This document shows, one piece after another, positions 35,988 through 45,304 of a stretch of 64,000 nucleotides of DNA. The first letter of the stretch is position 1, and the number at the start of each line of letters is the position of its first letter. Source of the stretch: Rhodococcus sp. NBC_00297 (GTDB taxonomy: Bacteria; Actinomycetota; Actinomycetes; Mycobacteriales; Mycobacteriaceae). Below the pieces are notes generated by a model. It made no database searches. It had not been told where the DNA came from and was given only the letters and a program-made list of their open reading frames with translations. The translations under genes were made by a program, and so were the position numbers. The stretch lies in assembly GCF_036173065.1 (NCBI RefSeq), contig NZ_CP108041.1, positions 3,537,001 to 3,601,000 on the forward strand. The letters are read 5' to 3'.

Positions 35988-37538
35988 ATGCCGCAGAAAC
36001 CACGACGCTCGATATCGCCTCTGGGCTCCCCGCTGCTCGGGCACACCGAGGAATCACCGCGTCGCCGGCGTATCCGGGTGCAGATTCTGCTCACCGTCTT
36101 CCTGCTGGGCGCCAACGCGATCGGCGCCGTGATCGTGGGTGCACTCATCAGCGTGGTCGTGCCGGGGCCGGACGTCGTCACGCCCCGTGAGTACTGGTGG
36201 GTGAACTTCATCCTCATCCCGTGCTACCTCGTGGTCGCGTTCCTCATCGGAGTGGGGTGGGGAACCAAGCGCACCGTCAAGGGACTGCGCTGGGCCATCG
36301 AGGACCGCGTGCCCACCCGCAAGGAACAGAAGCGCACGCTGGCGATGCCGTGGCGGCTCACCCGGTTGCAGATCGGCCTCTGGATCGGCGGGCTCGTCAT
36401 CGTCACGACGGCCGACGGCATCATCGATCCCAACTCCATCCCCAAGGTCGCGTTCACCATCGCGTTCGGTGGTGCGACCGTCTGCGCGTTCAGCTACCTG
36501 CTGACGGAGTTCGCTCTGCGCCCGGCGGCGGCGCGTGCTCTCGAGGCCGGCGATCTCCGCCGTATCCGTATCGCCGGGGTGATGGGGCGCTCCATCCTCT
36601 CGTGGCTCCTGGGTACCGGCGTCCCAGTGGCGGGACTCATGGTCATCGCCATCGCCTCGTTCATCCGCGATGACACCACTGCCGACCAGTTCGCGGTCGC
36701 CATCCTCGCGCTCGGCGGCATCACGTTCCTGTTCGGCTTCGCGCTGACGCTGCTCGGCGGTCTGGCTACGACGGCGCCCATCGACAACGTGCGCTCGGCG
36801 ATGGTCGAGATCGAACGCGGCAACCTCGACGCACGGGTGTCCGTCTACGACGGCACCGAGCTCGGCGAACTGCAGAGCGGCTTCAACCGCATGGCCGAGG
36901 GCCTCGCCGAGCGGGACAAGATCCGGGACCTGTTCGGTCGCCACGTCGGCATGGAGGTCGCCGAGGCCGCGCTGAAGAGCAATCCCGAGCTCGGCGGCGA
37001 GGAGCGCGACATCGCCGTCTTCTTCATCGACCTGATCGGATCCACGGAGCTGGCTGCCTCCCAGCCCCCGGCGCAGGTGGTGGATCTGTTGAACCGCTTC
37101 TTCGACGTGGTGGTCGACGAGGTGGACAAGCATCACGGTTTCGTCAACAAGTTCGAGGGCGATGCGGCGCTGGCCATCTTCGGTGCTCCCGGCGATCTCG
37201 ACGATCACTGCGGGGAGGCCCTCAGTGCGGCTCGCGCCATCATGCGGCGACTCGAGAACGAGGTCCCGGACTGCCAGGCAGCCATCGGTATCGCGTCCGG
37301 GCGAGCCGTCGCGGGCAACATCGGTGCCAAGCAACGATTCGAGTACACGGTCATCGGTGATCCGGTGAACGAGGCGGCCCGGTTGTCCGAGCTCGCCAAG
37401 TCTGCGGACGGGCGTCTGGTGGCGTCGGCACGCACAGTGGAGCACGCCCACAATCAGTCGAGTGACGAGTGGTCGTTCGGCAAGAGCGTGACGTTGCGGG
37501 GGCGGTCGGAGGAGACGCAGCTCGCGACCCCTGCCTGA
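35988..37538 (+). CDS. Membrane adenylate/guanylate cyclase with HAMP domain
   Basis: 516 residues. Six predicted membrane helices (about 30-290) are followed by a HAMP domain (about 290-345) and a class III cyclase catalytic domain (about 340-510). Metal-binding Asp are in FFIDLIGST and KFEGDAALAIFGAP, and VIGDPVNEAARL holds the Asn/Arg that stabilise the transition state. Architecture matches mycobacterial Rv1318c-Rv1320c and Rv3645. The product is probably cAMP. The start is just past the rrn terminator, with TAGTCT 10 bases before the ATG. Confidence 0.92.
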   Translation: MPQKPRRSISPLGSPLLGHTEESPRRRRIRVQILLTVFLLGANAIGAVIVGALISVVVPGPDVVTPREYWWVNFILIPCYLVVAFLIGVGWGTKRTVKGLRWAIEDRVPTRKEQKRTLAMPWRLTRLQIGLWIGGLVIVTTADGIIDPNSIPKVAFTIAFGGATVCAFSYLLTEFALRPAAARALEAGDLRRIRIAGVMGRSILSWLLGTGVPVAGLMVIAIASFIRDDTTADQFAVAILALGGITFLFGFALTLLGGLATTAPIDNVRSAMVEIERGNLDARVSVYDGTELGELQSGFNRMAEGLAERDKIRDLFGRHVGMEVAEAALKSNPELGGEERDIAVFFIDLIGSTELAASQPPAQVVDLLNRFFDVVVDEVDKHHGFVNKFEGDAALAIFGAPGDLDDHCGEALSAARAIMRRLENEVPDCQAAIGIASGRAVAGNIGAKQRFEYTVIGDPVNEAARLSELAKSADGRLVASARTVEHAHNQSSDEWSFGKSVTLRGRSEETQLATPA

Positions 37539-37557
37539 CGGCGGCCCACACGGTCGA

Positions 37558-37563
37558 TAGGGT
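37558..37563 (+). promoter_or_regulatory. -10 element of nucS, probably leaderless
   Basis: TAGGGT lies 6 bases ahead of the nucS GTG with no Shine-Dalgarno sequence between. Confidence 0.5.
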
Positions 37564-37569
37564 GGCCCG

Positions 37570-38274
37570 GTGCGTCTGGTCATTGCTCGGTGTCAGGTCG
37601 ATTACGTCGGCCGGTTGACGGCCCATCTGCCGTGGGCGAAGCGTCTGCTGCTCGTCAAGTCCGACGGATCGGTGAGCGTCCACGCGGACGATCGGGCGTA
37701 CAAGCCGCTCAACTGGATGACGCCGCCGTGCTGGCTGGTCGAGAACCCTGCAGAGGCTCTCCCTTCCGACGGCGACGTCGTGCCCGCGGACCGACAGCTG
37801 TGGGTCGTGACCAACAAGGCCGGCGAGGAACTGCGCATCACGATCGAGGACATCGAACTCGACAGCAGCCACGAGCTGGGTGTCGATCCGGGTCTGACCA
37901 AGGACGGCGTCGAGTCCCATCTGCAGGAACTGCTCGCCGAGCACGTGCACACGCTCGGTGACGGGTACACCCTGGTACGCCGGGAGTACCCGACGGCGAT
38001 CGGACCCGTGGACCTTCTGTGCCGCGCCGAGGACGGTGCGACGGTCGCGGTGGAGATCAAGCGTCGAGGAGACATCGACGGTGTCGAGCAGCTGACTCGC
38101 TATCTCGAACTCCTGAACCGTGATCCACTGCTGGCTCCGGTGCGGGGTGTGTTCGCGGCCCAGCAGATCAAGCCGCAGGCGAAGACGCTCGCGGAGGATC
38201 GCGGGATTCGTTGCCTCACACTGGACTACGACTCGCTCCGCGGAATCGAATCGTCCGCGTTCACGCTCTTCTGA
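37570..38274 (+). CDS. nucS: Mismatch-specific endonuclease NucS
   Basis: 234 residues. NucS/EndoMS cuts both strands at mismatches and carries out the MutS/MutL-independent mismatch repair of actinobacteria. An N-terminal beta-sheet DNA-binding domain (about 1-110) is followed by a RecB-like nuclease domain with [12 protein letters not shown] and VAVEIKRRG (Asp, Glu, Lys catalytic set) and QLTRYLELL. The C-terminus ends in SAFTLF rather than the strong clamp-binding tails of some archaeal homologues. Synteny matches Rv1321. Confidence 0.97.
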   Translation: MRLVIARCQVDYVGRLTAHLPWAKRLLLVKSDGSVSVHADDRAYKPLNWMTPPCWLVENPAEALPSDGDVVPADRQLWVVTNKAGEELRITIEDIELDSSHELGVDPGLTKDGVESHLQELLAEHVHTLGDGYTLVRREYPTAIGPVDLLCRAEDGATVAVEIKRRGDIDGVEQLTRYLELLNRDPLLAPVRGVFAAQQIKPQAKTLAEDRGIRCLTLDYDSLRGIESSAFTLF

Positions 38275-38297
38275 CGCGGTCGCCTACCATCGGTCGA

Positions 38298-38618
38298 GTG
38301 CCGAGACGCAACAACCAACGAGCCGGCCGGTCGGGCCGACCGGGGCGACCCGCGCCGACGTTCGGTGACGCCACGGCGCGAGTGGAGCGCGGCCCGTCCT
38401 TCGACGGCGACGAGGAGTACGTCGTGCGCCCGATTCCCGGCGCTCGTGCGACCAAGACCTACCGGTGCCCCGGCTGCGACCACGAGATCATGCCCGGTGT
38501 GGCGCACGTGGTCGTCTGGCCCGCCGAGAAACTCGGCGGACCCGACGACAGGCGGCACTGGCACACCGGATGCTGGTCCGGCCGCGGTACGCGCGGGCTC
38601 ACCCGCAGGTGGTCCTGA
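38298..38618 (+). CDS. Small conserved actinobacterial Cys/His protein
   Basis: 106 residues. A basic, disordered N-terminus (about 1-35) precedes a compact domain with CPGCDHEIMPGVAHVVVWP and HWHTGCW, giving three Cys and several His placed like a zinc-ribbon fragment. Homologues in this position follow nucS (Rv1322 region) and are sometimes labelled ATP/GTP-binding without support in the sequence. The GTG follows TACCAT (38285-38290) by 7 bases. The role is unknown. It ends 3 bases from the convergent DivIVA-like gene. Confidence 0.75.
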   Translation: MPRRNNQRAGRSGRPGRPAPTFGDATARVERGPSFDGDEEYVVRPIPGARATKTYRCPGCDHEIMPGVAHVVVWPAEKLGGPDDRRHWHTGCWSGRGTRGLTRRWS

Positions 38619-38621
38619 CTC

Positions 38622-39590
38622 TCAGGACTGGGTCGAGCTCGACTGGCCGTTCGAGGAGCGCTCGGTCGACGTCTCGGCCGGTGCCTCGTCGAGGAGTGAC
38701 TCGTCGATCTCGAGATCGTCCGGCGCCAACGGTGCGTCGAGCAGTTCGCTCTCCCGGTTGACCGAGGCGAGCATGGCCGGCACGGAATCGAGTTGGCCGC
38801 GGATGCCGAGCAGCTGAGCGAGCACCCGGCCACGCAGGACTCGCAGTTCCTCGGCGAGCTCCTTGGCGTGAGCGATGCGGCGCTCCGACTGCTCGGTGGC
38901 GGCCTGGAGGCGACGCTTCGCCTCGGCGGTGGCATCGGCGAGCCGACGATCCGCCTCGGCCTTGGAGTCGGCTTCGAGCTCGTCGACGGCGTTCATCACC
39001 TTGGTGCGGCGATCGGCCATCGTGATCTCGAAGTCCTCCTGCACCGCGCCGCGCTTCTTCTCGGCCTCGGCGGCGAGGCGATCACGCTCGGCCTGCGCCT
39101 CCTCGACGATGCGGGCGGCGGCTGTGCGTGCCTCGGCCATGGTCTGCTCGTGCTCGGTCTCGAGTGCGGACCGTCGGTCCTTGAGCTCGGCGACCAGGCC
39201 CTCGTACTCGCCGCGCATGCGGGTGGCGTCCTGCTCGGCCACGGACACGAGTTCGGCAGCGTCGGCCTCGGCCTTGGCGCGCACCTCGGACGCCTCGTCC
39301 GAGGCGAGTCGCAGCATGCGAGAGATGCGATCGCTCATACCCTCGGCGGTGGTCGGGGGGACCGACAGCCGATCGATGTCCTTACGGAGATCGTCGATCT
39401 CGTCGCGGGCGTCCTCGAGCTGGACCGCGAGATCGCGGGCCTGCGCGGCCGCAGCGTCGCGATCGGTCGCGATGACGCGGAGCTCGGCATCGAACCGCTC
39501 GAAGTACCGCTGGACCTCGTCCTTGTCGTACCCCTTGCGGACCACGCTGAAGGGCAGGGAGCTGCTACCGCTGACGTTCTCTGGTGCCAT
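38622..39590 (-). CDS. DivIVA-like coiled-coil protein
   Basis: 322 residues. The N-terminal segment FSVVRKGYDKDEVQRYFERFD resembles the DivIVA/Wag31 membrane-binding head. It is followed by about 200 residues of Ala/Glu/Lys/Arg-rich coiled coil and an acidic, Ser-rich tail. Such proteins act at the poles or septum of actinobacteria as scaffolds for wall growth. It is distinct from the canonical wag31 near ftsZ, which is outside this window. The ATG has no coupling to its neighbours. Confidence 0.82.
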   Translation of the reverse strand: MAPENVSGSSSLPFSVVRKGYDKDEVQRYFERFDAELRVIATDRDAAAAQARDLAVQLEDARDEIDDLRKDIDRLSVPPTTAEGMSDRISRMLRLASDEASEVRAKAEADAAELVSVAEQDATRMRGEYEGLVAELKDRRSALETEHEQTMAEARTAAARIVEEAQAERDRLAAEAEKKRGAVQEDFEITMADRRTKVMNAVDELEADSKAEADRRLADATAEAKRRLQAATEQSERRIAHAKELAEELRVLRGRVLAQLLGIRGQLDSVPAMLASVNRESELLDAPLAPDDLEIDESLLDEAPAETSTERSSNGQSSSTQS

Positions 39591-39660
39591 GCGGACAACC
39601 TACCGTCACGCGCCCCGTTTCGGCCGTCGGGTGCTGATCACGACGGGTTCCGGGGAGGGG

Positions 39661-40137
39661 TCAGCTCGCGGCGGGCTCGACCAGTTCGACGAGGACGCCG
39701 CCGGCATCCTTGGGGTGCACGAAATTGATCCGGGAATCGGCGGTACCGCGGCGGGGAGCGTCGTACAGCAACCGGGCACCACGCTCGCGGAGGAACGCTG
39801 CGGTCTCCTCGACGTCGCGGACGCGGAAGGCGAGCTGCTGCAGGCCGGGACCGTTCCGGTCGAGGAACTTGGCGATGGTCGACGTCTCGTCGAGGGGAGC
39901 GAGGAGCTGGATCTGCGCGGCGCCGTCGGCGGCACCGGGAACGGAGATCATCGCCTCGACGACACCCTGGCTCTCGTTGACCTCGCGGTGGGTCACCGTC
40001 ATCCCGAAGTGGTCCCGGTAGAACTCGAGGGCGACGTCGAGGTCGGCCACTGCGATCCCCACGTGGTCGATGGCCGTCACGAGGCCTGCCGTCACCGCGT
40101 CCGCGGTCGCCGTCGTGTGCTCGTCGATGGTCGTCAT
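39661..40137 (-). CDS. mce: Methylmalonyl-CoA epimerase
   Basis: 158 residues of the VOC fold. It interconverts (2S)- and (2R)-methylmalonyl-CoA between propionyl-CoA carboxylase and the B12-dependent mutase. IDHVGIAVADLDVALEFYRD is the N-terminal metal-His strand, LQQLAFRVRDVEET is the second half, and NFVHPKDAGGVLVELVEP supplies the C-terminal Glu. The adenosyltransferase at 25871 supports the same pathway. Synteny matches Rv1322A. Confidence 0.95.
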   Translation of the reverse strand: MTTIDEHTTATADAVTAGLVTAIDHVGIAVADLDVALEFYRDHFGMTVTHREVNESQGVVEAMISVPGAADGAAQIQLLAPLDETSTIAKFLDRNGPGLQQLAFRVRDVEETAAFLRERGARLLYDAPRRGTADSRINFVHPKDAGGVLVELVEPAAS

Positions 40138-40287
40138 ACTTTGACGTTAGACCTTTTTCCCGGCAGTTCGGGCGTGGTCTGGGTCACAATCGATCGTCGG
40201 CATCTCTGGACGACCGCCAACTCTGTGTGGCCAAGGCGACGCCGCCGATGGTCGAGGACCGTTCACCGACTGCGGCAGAATGGACAC

Positions 40288-40680
40288 ATGGCCGACAACC
40301 AGCTGTCCAGCACCGCACCTGCCGCGTCCTCCACGGTCTCGCAGCCGCCGATCGTGCGGTGGTTCCGCGTCGTGGCGGTCGCGGAAGCCGTCACCTGGGT
40401 CGCGCTGCTCATCGGCATGGCCGTCAAGTACGTTCCCGACCCCAACATCGACAGTGGTGTCCGGATCCCGGGCATGCTGCACGGCGCGGTCTTCGTCCTG
40501 TACCTCGTGATCACCGTGCTGACCGCCCTCGCGTTGCGGTGGAGCAAGGGCGTCACGGCGCTCGCACTCCTCGCGAGCATCCCGCCCTTCGGCACCATCG
40601 TCTTCGAGGTGTGGGCGTCGAGGACCGGACGTCTGGTTCGATCGGCCGGAGCCGCATCGCCGCGGGCCGCGGCGGAGTGA
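40288..40680 (+). CDS. DUF3817 membrane protein (first copy)
   Basis: 130 residues with three predicted membrane helices and the DUF3817 core WFRVVAVAEAVTWVALLIGM, MAVKYVP, MLHGAVFVLYLVITV and SIPPFGTIVFEVW. The function is unknown. CAGAAT lies 6 bases before the ATG. A second DUF3817 gene lies at 59128-59505, so the window carries two paralogues. The thioredoxin-fold gene starts 13 bases downstream. Confidence 0.85.
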   Translation: MADNQLSSTAPAASSTVSQPPIVRWFRVVAVAEAVTWVALLIGMAVKYVPDPNIDSGVRIPGMLHGAVFVLYLVITVLTALALRWSKGVTALALLASIPPFGTIVFEVWASRTGRLVRSAGAASPRAAAE

Positions 40681-40692
40681 CAAAATAAACTC

Positions 40693-41631
40693 GTGACTCG
40701 ACCCGGATCTCGCCCACCAGTACGTCCGTCGGCCGCGGCAGCCGCCGCCATGTCCGGCGCGGTCGACCTCTCGGCGCTCAAGGCCAAGGCGCAGGCCGCG
40801 TCCGCGCCGCCGTCTCCCACCGCCGCCAACGGTCTCGCGGTCTCCGTCACGGTGACGGAGGTGGACTTCGAGGCCGAGGTGTTGGTGCGCTCGAGCCAGG
40901 TCCCCGTGATCGTCAATCTGCTGTCGCCGCGCTCCCCGCAGTCGCTGCAGCTGACGCAGTCCCTCGAGGCCCTCGCGGTCGAGGGTGACGGCGCCTGGGT
41001 GCTCGCCAACGTCGACGTCGACGTCAATCCGCGCATCGCGCAGGCCTTCGGCGTGCAGGCCGTTCCCACGCTGGTCGCCGTCGCAGCAGGCCAGCCCCTC
41101 GCGGATCTGCAGGGCCTGCAGCCCGAGGAGAGCCTGCGTGAGTGGTTGGCGGCCATCGCCCGCGCCGTCGAGGGGAAGCTGACCGGTGTCCCGAACGCCG
41201 ACGAACCGGCCCCCGAGCCCGAGGACCCGCGCTTCGACGCAGCCGAGGCCGCGCTCGCCGAGGGTGACCTCGCGGGTGCCGAGGCGGCCTTCCAGGAGAT
41301 CGTCGACGCCGAGCCGGCCAACAAGCAGGCATTGAACGGCGTGCGTCAGGTCCGATTCCTGGCACGCGTCCAGGGGCTGCCGGACGACATCGTCGAGCAG
41401 GCCGACGCGGCGCCGGACGACGTCGATCTCGGTCTCCAGGCGGCCGACGCGTTGCTGTATCAGCAGCTGACCGAGGACTCGTTCGCTCGTGTCGTGGAGC
41501 TGGTCCGGCGCACGCGTGAGGACGATCGCGCCCGTGCTCGCGCCCGGTTGCTGGAGTTGTTCGAGCTCTTCGACCCGGCGGATCCGCTGGTGGTCACCGC
41601 TCGACGCAAGCTGGCGTCCGCCCTCTACTAG
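40693..41631 (+). CDS. Thioredoxin-fold protein with TPR-like tail, no CxxC
   Basis: 312 residues. A thioredoxin-like domain (about 45-160: VPVIVNLLSPRSPQSLQL, NVDVDVNPRIAQAFGVQAVPTL) is joined to a helical tetratricopeptide-like tail (about 175-312). The active-site CxxC is replaced by SPRS, so it cannot be a redox enzyme. The layout is that of E. coli CnoX (YbbN), a chaperone-like holdase, and of mycobacterial Rv1324. A chaperone or adaptor role is inferred. Its stop shares CTAG with the convergent metalloprotease stop. Confidence 0.85.
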   Translation: MTRPGSRPPVRPSAAAAAAMSGAVDLSALKAKAQAASAPPSPTAANGLAVSVTVTEVDFEAEVLVRSSQVPVIVNLLSPRSPQSLQLTQSLEALAVEGDGAWVLANVDVDVNPRIAQAFGVQAVPTLVAVAAGQPLADLQGLQPEESLREWLAAIARAVEGKLTGVPNADEPAPEPEDPRFDAAEAALAEGDLAGAEAAFQEIVDAEPANKQALNGVRQVRFLARVQGLPDDIVEQADAAPDDVDLGLQAADALLYQQLTEDSFARVVELVRRTREDDRARARARLLELFELFDPADPLVVTARRKLASALY

Positions 41632-43091
41632 GAGTAGCGGCCGTCGCACGCCTCCCGGCCACCCAGCACGCCCCAGCGGAACGCGTCGACGCGCGCGAAG
41701 CCGCTGGGGACCGTGCGACCGTCCACGTCGCTCGCGGCGAGCCCGTCCGACAACAGACCCGACACCGCCTCGTCGAGGTCGCCCGGTGACAGTGTCACCG
41801 TCGACCTCTGCGCCGCGTCCGTGTCGGAGGGACTCAGTGCTGCGGTGACCACTCCCGACAGGCACGCCGACCGGAGCGCGGCTCGGGCGTCCGTCAGGCC
41901 CTGGCCGGCCTCGTTCTGCACGGCCAGCACGTACCGGGAGACGAAGAGGACATAGGCGCCGTAGTCACCGGTGACGTCGAGCGGCACGATGTCGTCCTCG
42001 CTCACCTCGGTGGGACGTCCGCGATCGGCCAGCGCGTCGACCGAGATACCGATCGTGTTGGTGGAGGGGCAGTAGGAGACCGGTTCGGTGGTGAGCGCGT
42101 CCGCGCACCCGGTGTCGGCGCCGGAGTAGTCGACCGTCGGGGGATCCGTGGTGGGCATCACCTGTTCGAACGTCGCGGCGAACTGCTCGAGCGAGTCCTG
42201 CGTGACGGGGAGCTCGCCGGTGTCGAGAGGGCTGTCGAACTGTTGGGGAAGGGTCGAGCGCCGCGACTCGACCTCCTTCTCGTCGATGCGCGTGCAGGCC
42301 CCGGCGCCGTCGGTGAAGCCGATCTGGGCGGCGGTGACCCGTTCGAACGCGGAGCCGTGCACCGAGTCGGGATCACCGGGGTCGACGTCGCGGACGGCCA
42401 CGGTGGCCGCGAGGACGTCGTTCAACCCGTCCGAGGTGTTGAGCGTGAAGTGGGTCGAGTCGCCCTCGGCGACATGGCGCATGAAGGCGCCCGCGAAGCA
42501 GTCTGCCTGTTGCTCGGCGACGATGGTCGGGTCGTCGTCCCCGACGAGGCCGGACTGCGTCTGCACGGCGTGGCCGTACTCGTGGGCGAGCACCATGACC
42601 ACCGACATGGGTCCGAAGGCGTCGATCATGGCCGGCATGAGCAGACCACGGTCCCAGCCGATGCTGTCGTCGAGTGAGCAGTATCCGGCGTTGGCGAGTC
42701 CGTCCGTCGGTTCGCTGCAGAAGAGCGGACCCTCGCCGGCGTCGGCGGTGGCGTCCCAGGACACCAGCGACCGGACGGGCTGGAAGGATCCGCGGAACAG
42801 CGTCGAGTACGTGGTGCGCCAGAACTTCTGGATGTCGTCCACGGCATCCGTCGCGAGCAGGTCGACGTCCGTTCCGGCTGCGCCGTCGACGTCGAGCTGG
42901 GCATGGGAGACACCGGGTCTGGGGCCGGACGGGCCGTCCGTGACGGGGAGACCGGCGACGGTGAAGGGGTCGTCGTAGATGGAGACGGGGGAGCCCGTCA
43001 CCACCGCGCCACACGAGGTGAGCGCAGTGGTGACGGCGAGTGCGAGGAGGCTCGCGGACCAGCCGAACCGGACGCGAGCCCCGCGCATCAT
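41628..43091 (-). CDS. Lipoprotein with neutral zinc metallopeptidase domain
   Basis: 487 residues. The signal peptide ends in a lipobox (ALTSC, Cys about 26), so the protein is probably lipid-anchored outside the membrane. HEYGH (about 170-174) is the zinc-binding helix, followed by [11 protein letters not shown] with the third ligand Glu, as in the YpfJ-like neutral zinc metallopeptidases. The substrate is unknown. The ATG overlaps the glgB stop (43088-43091), placing it third in a glgE-glgB transcript. Confidence 0.85.
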   Translation of the reverse strand: MMRGARVRFGWSASLLALAVTTALTSCGAVVTGSPVSIYDDPFTVAGLPVTDGPSGPRPGVSHAQLDVDGAAGTDVDLLATDAVDDIQKFWRTTYSTLFRGSFQPVRSLVSWDATADAGEGPLFCSEPTDGLANAGYCSLDDSIGWDRGLLMPAMIDAFGPMSVVMVLAHEYGHAVQTQSGLVGDDDPTIVAEQQADCFAGAFMRHVAEGDSTHFTLNTSDGLNDVLAATVAVRDVDPGDPDSVHGSAFERVTAAQIGFTDGAGACTRIDEKEVESRRSTLPQQFDSPLDTGELPVTQDSLEQFAATFEQVMPTTDPPTVDYSGADTGCADALTTEPVSYCPSTNTIGISVDALADRGRPTEVSEDDIVPLDVTGDYGAYVLFVSRYVLAVQNEAGQGLTDARAALRSACLSGVVTAALSPSDTDAAQRSTVTLSPGDLDEAVSGLLSDGLAASDVDGRTVPSGFARVDAFRWGVLGGREACDGRYS

Positions 43092-45304
43092 CTCTCCAGT
43101 CTGAGCCAGATCGCTCCGTAGGGCGGAAGGGCGACCCGAGCGGATGCCGGACGACCGTGCCACGAGTGCTCGGTCGCGGTGACCTCACCGAGGTTGCCCA
43201 CTCCCGAACCGCCGTAGACCTCCGCGTCGGTGTTGAGGATCTCGACCCATCGGCCCGGCTCGGGTAATCCAACACGATAGTCGCCGTGCGGGGAACCGGA
43301 GAAGTTGAACAGGCAGGCCGTGACGGAGCCGTCGTCGCCGAAGCGCAGGAAGCTCAGCACGTTGTTCGCGGTGTCGTTGGCGTCGATCCACGAGAAGCCA
43401 CTGGGCGAGCCGTCCTGTGTCCAGAACTCCGGGCCTGCGACGTAGGTGCGGTTGAGGTCGCCGACCAGTTGCTGCACACCGCGGTGCAGCGAGCCGCTTC
43501 CCTCCTCGCCGATCTCCCACCAGTCGAGACCGCGCTCGTCGGACCACTCGGCGGTCTGGCCGAACTCCTGGCCCATGAACAGCAGTTGCTTGCCGGGATG
43601 CGCCCACATGTAGGCGAGCATGCCGCGCAGACCCGCGGCCTTCGCCCAGTCGTCACCCGGCATGCGGGACCAGAGCGTGCCCTTCCCGTGCACGACCTCG
43701 TCGTGGCTGATGGGCAGCACGAAGTTCTCGCTCCAGGCGTAGACCAGGGAGAACGTGACCTCGTGGTGGTGGTACGCGCGGTGGATCGGATCGCGCCCGA
43801 TGTACCCGAGCGTGTCGTGCATCCAGCCCATGTTCCACTTCATGGAGAAGCCGAGGCCGCCCACGCTGGTGGGACGCGTGACGCCGGGCCACGAGGTCGA
43901 CTCCTCGGCCACGGTGACGACGCCGCGGTGCAGCTTGTGCACGGTCGCGTTCATCTCCTGCAGGAACGCCACGGCCTCGAGATTCTCGCGACCGCCGTAG
44001 ATGTTGGGGCTCCACCCACCCTCGGGGCGCGAGTAGTCCAGGTAGAGCATCGACGCGACCGCGTCGACGCGGAGCCCGTCGATGTGGAACTCCTCGATCC
44101 AGTACAGCGCGTTGGCGACGAGGAAGTTGCGCACCTCGGTACGACCGAAGTCGAAGACGTAGGTGCCCCAGTCCAACTGCTCGCCTCGCTGCGGGTCGCC
44201 GTGCTCGTAGAGCGGGGAGCCGTCGAACCGCGCGAGGGCCCAGTCGTCCTTGGGGAAGTGCGCCGGGACCCAGTCGACGATGACACCGATGCCGTCACGG
44301 TGCAGGAGGTCGACGAAGGCGCGGAAGTCGTCGGGGGAGCCGAAGCGCGACGTCGGTGCGTAGTACGAGGTGACCTGGTATCCCCACGATCCACCGAAGG
44401 GGTGTTCGGCGACGGGCAGCAGCTCGACGTGGGTGAAGCCGGTCTCGCGTACGTGAGCCGAGAGCTGTTCCGCCAGTTCGCGATAGTTCAGTCCGGGGCG
44501 CCAGGAGGCGAGATGCACCTCGTACACGCTCATCGGCGCCCGGTGCGGTTCCAGCTCGGCGCGGGCGGTGATCCAGTCACCGTCCGACCACTCGTACGAC
44601 GACTGGTTCACGACCGACGCCGTCGACGGCGGGACCTCGGTGGCGAAGGCCATCGGGTCGGCCTTGTCCTTCACCGAGCCGTCCTTGCCGTGCACCCGGA
44701 ACTTGTACAGCGTGCCGGCGCCGATGTCGGGGACGAACAGCTCCCACACACCGGTGGTGCCGAGCACGCGCATCGGCCAGGTCTGTCCGCCCCAGCCGTC
44801 GAACTCGCCGACGACGGTGACGCCGACGGCGCCCGGGGCCCACACCGCGAACGAGGTGCCGTTCACAGGTCCGTCGGGCGTGGTGTAGCTCTGCAGATGC
44901 GCTCCGAGGATGTCCCAGAGTCGTTCGTGGCGCCCCTCTCCGAAGAGATGGAGATCGAGCTCGCCGAGGGTCGGCAGGAAGCGGTAGCCGTCGGCGACGG
45001 TCACCTGGTGACCGCCCGGGTACTCGACGCGGAGCCGGTAGTCCGCGAGGTCCTCCACCGGCACCAGGGCCGAGAAGACGCCGTGGGCGACGTGCGTGAG
45101 CTCGTGGTCCTTCCCACCGATGACCGCGGTGACGCTGAGAGCGTTGGGACGCAATGCCCGGATGGCGGTGCCGCCCGGCATGGGGTGCGCGCCGAGAACG
45201 GAGTGGGGGTCGTGGTGCTGCCCGCGGGCGAGCAGCGAGAGGTCGTGATCACCGGGAGCGGCGAGGGTGTCCGTGCTCGCGCCGGGGGTGGTGCGTTCCG
45301 TCAT
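43088..45304 (-). CDS. glgB: 1,4-alpha-glucan branching enzyme
   Basis: 738 residues, GH13. It introduces alpha-1,6 branches into alpha-glucan. An N-terminal N1 domain plus CBM48 (about 25-220) is followed by the barrel with [17 protein letters not shown] (catalytic Asp), [12 protein letters not shown] (catalytic Glu) and [13 protein letters not shown] (transition-state His/Asp), then a C-terminal beta domain. The ATG overlaps the glgE stop (ATGA, 45301-45304), giving the coupled glgE-glgB pair of the maltosyltransferase pathway. Confidence 0.98.
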   Translation of the reverse strand: MTERTTPGASTDTLAAPGDHDLSLLARGQHHDPHSVLGAHPMPGGTAIRALRPNALSVTAVIGGKDHELTHVAHGVFSALVPVEDLADYRLRVEYPGGHQVTVADGYRFLPTLGELDLHLFGEGRHERLWDILGAHLQSYTTPDGPVNGTSFAVWAPGAVGVTVVGEFDGWGGQTWPMRVLGTTGVWELFVPDIGAGTLYKFRVHGKDGSVKDKADPMAFATEVPPSTASVVNQSSYEWSDGDWITARAELEPHRAPMSVYEVHLASWRPGLNYRELAEQLSAHVRETGFTHVELLPVAEHPFGGSWGYQVTSYYAPTSRFGSPDDFRAFVDLLHRDGIGVIVDWVPAHFPKDDWALARFDGSPLYEHGDPQRGEQLDWGTYVFDFGRTEVRNFLVANALYWIEEFHIDGLRVDAVASMLYLDYSRPEGGWSPNIYGGRENLEAVAFLQEMNATVHKLHRGVVTVAEESTSWPGVTRPTSVGGLGFSMKWNMGWMHDTLGYIGRDPIHRAYHHHEVTFSLVYAWSENFVLPISHDEVVHGKGTLWSRMPGDDWAKAAGLRGMLAYMWAHPGKQLLFMGQEFGQTAEWSDERGLDWWEIGEEGSGSLHRGVQQLVGDLNRTYVAGPEFWTQDGSPSGFSWIDANDTANNVLSFLRFGDDGSVTACLFNFSGSPHGDYRVGLPEPGRWVEILNTDAEVYGGSGVGNLGEVTATEHSWHGRPASARVALPPYGAIWLRLER

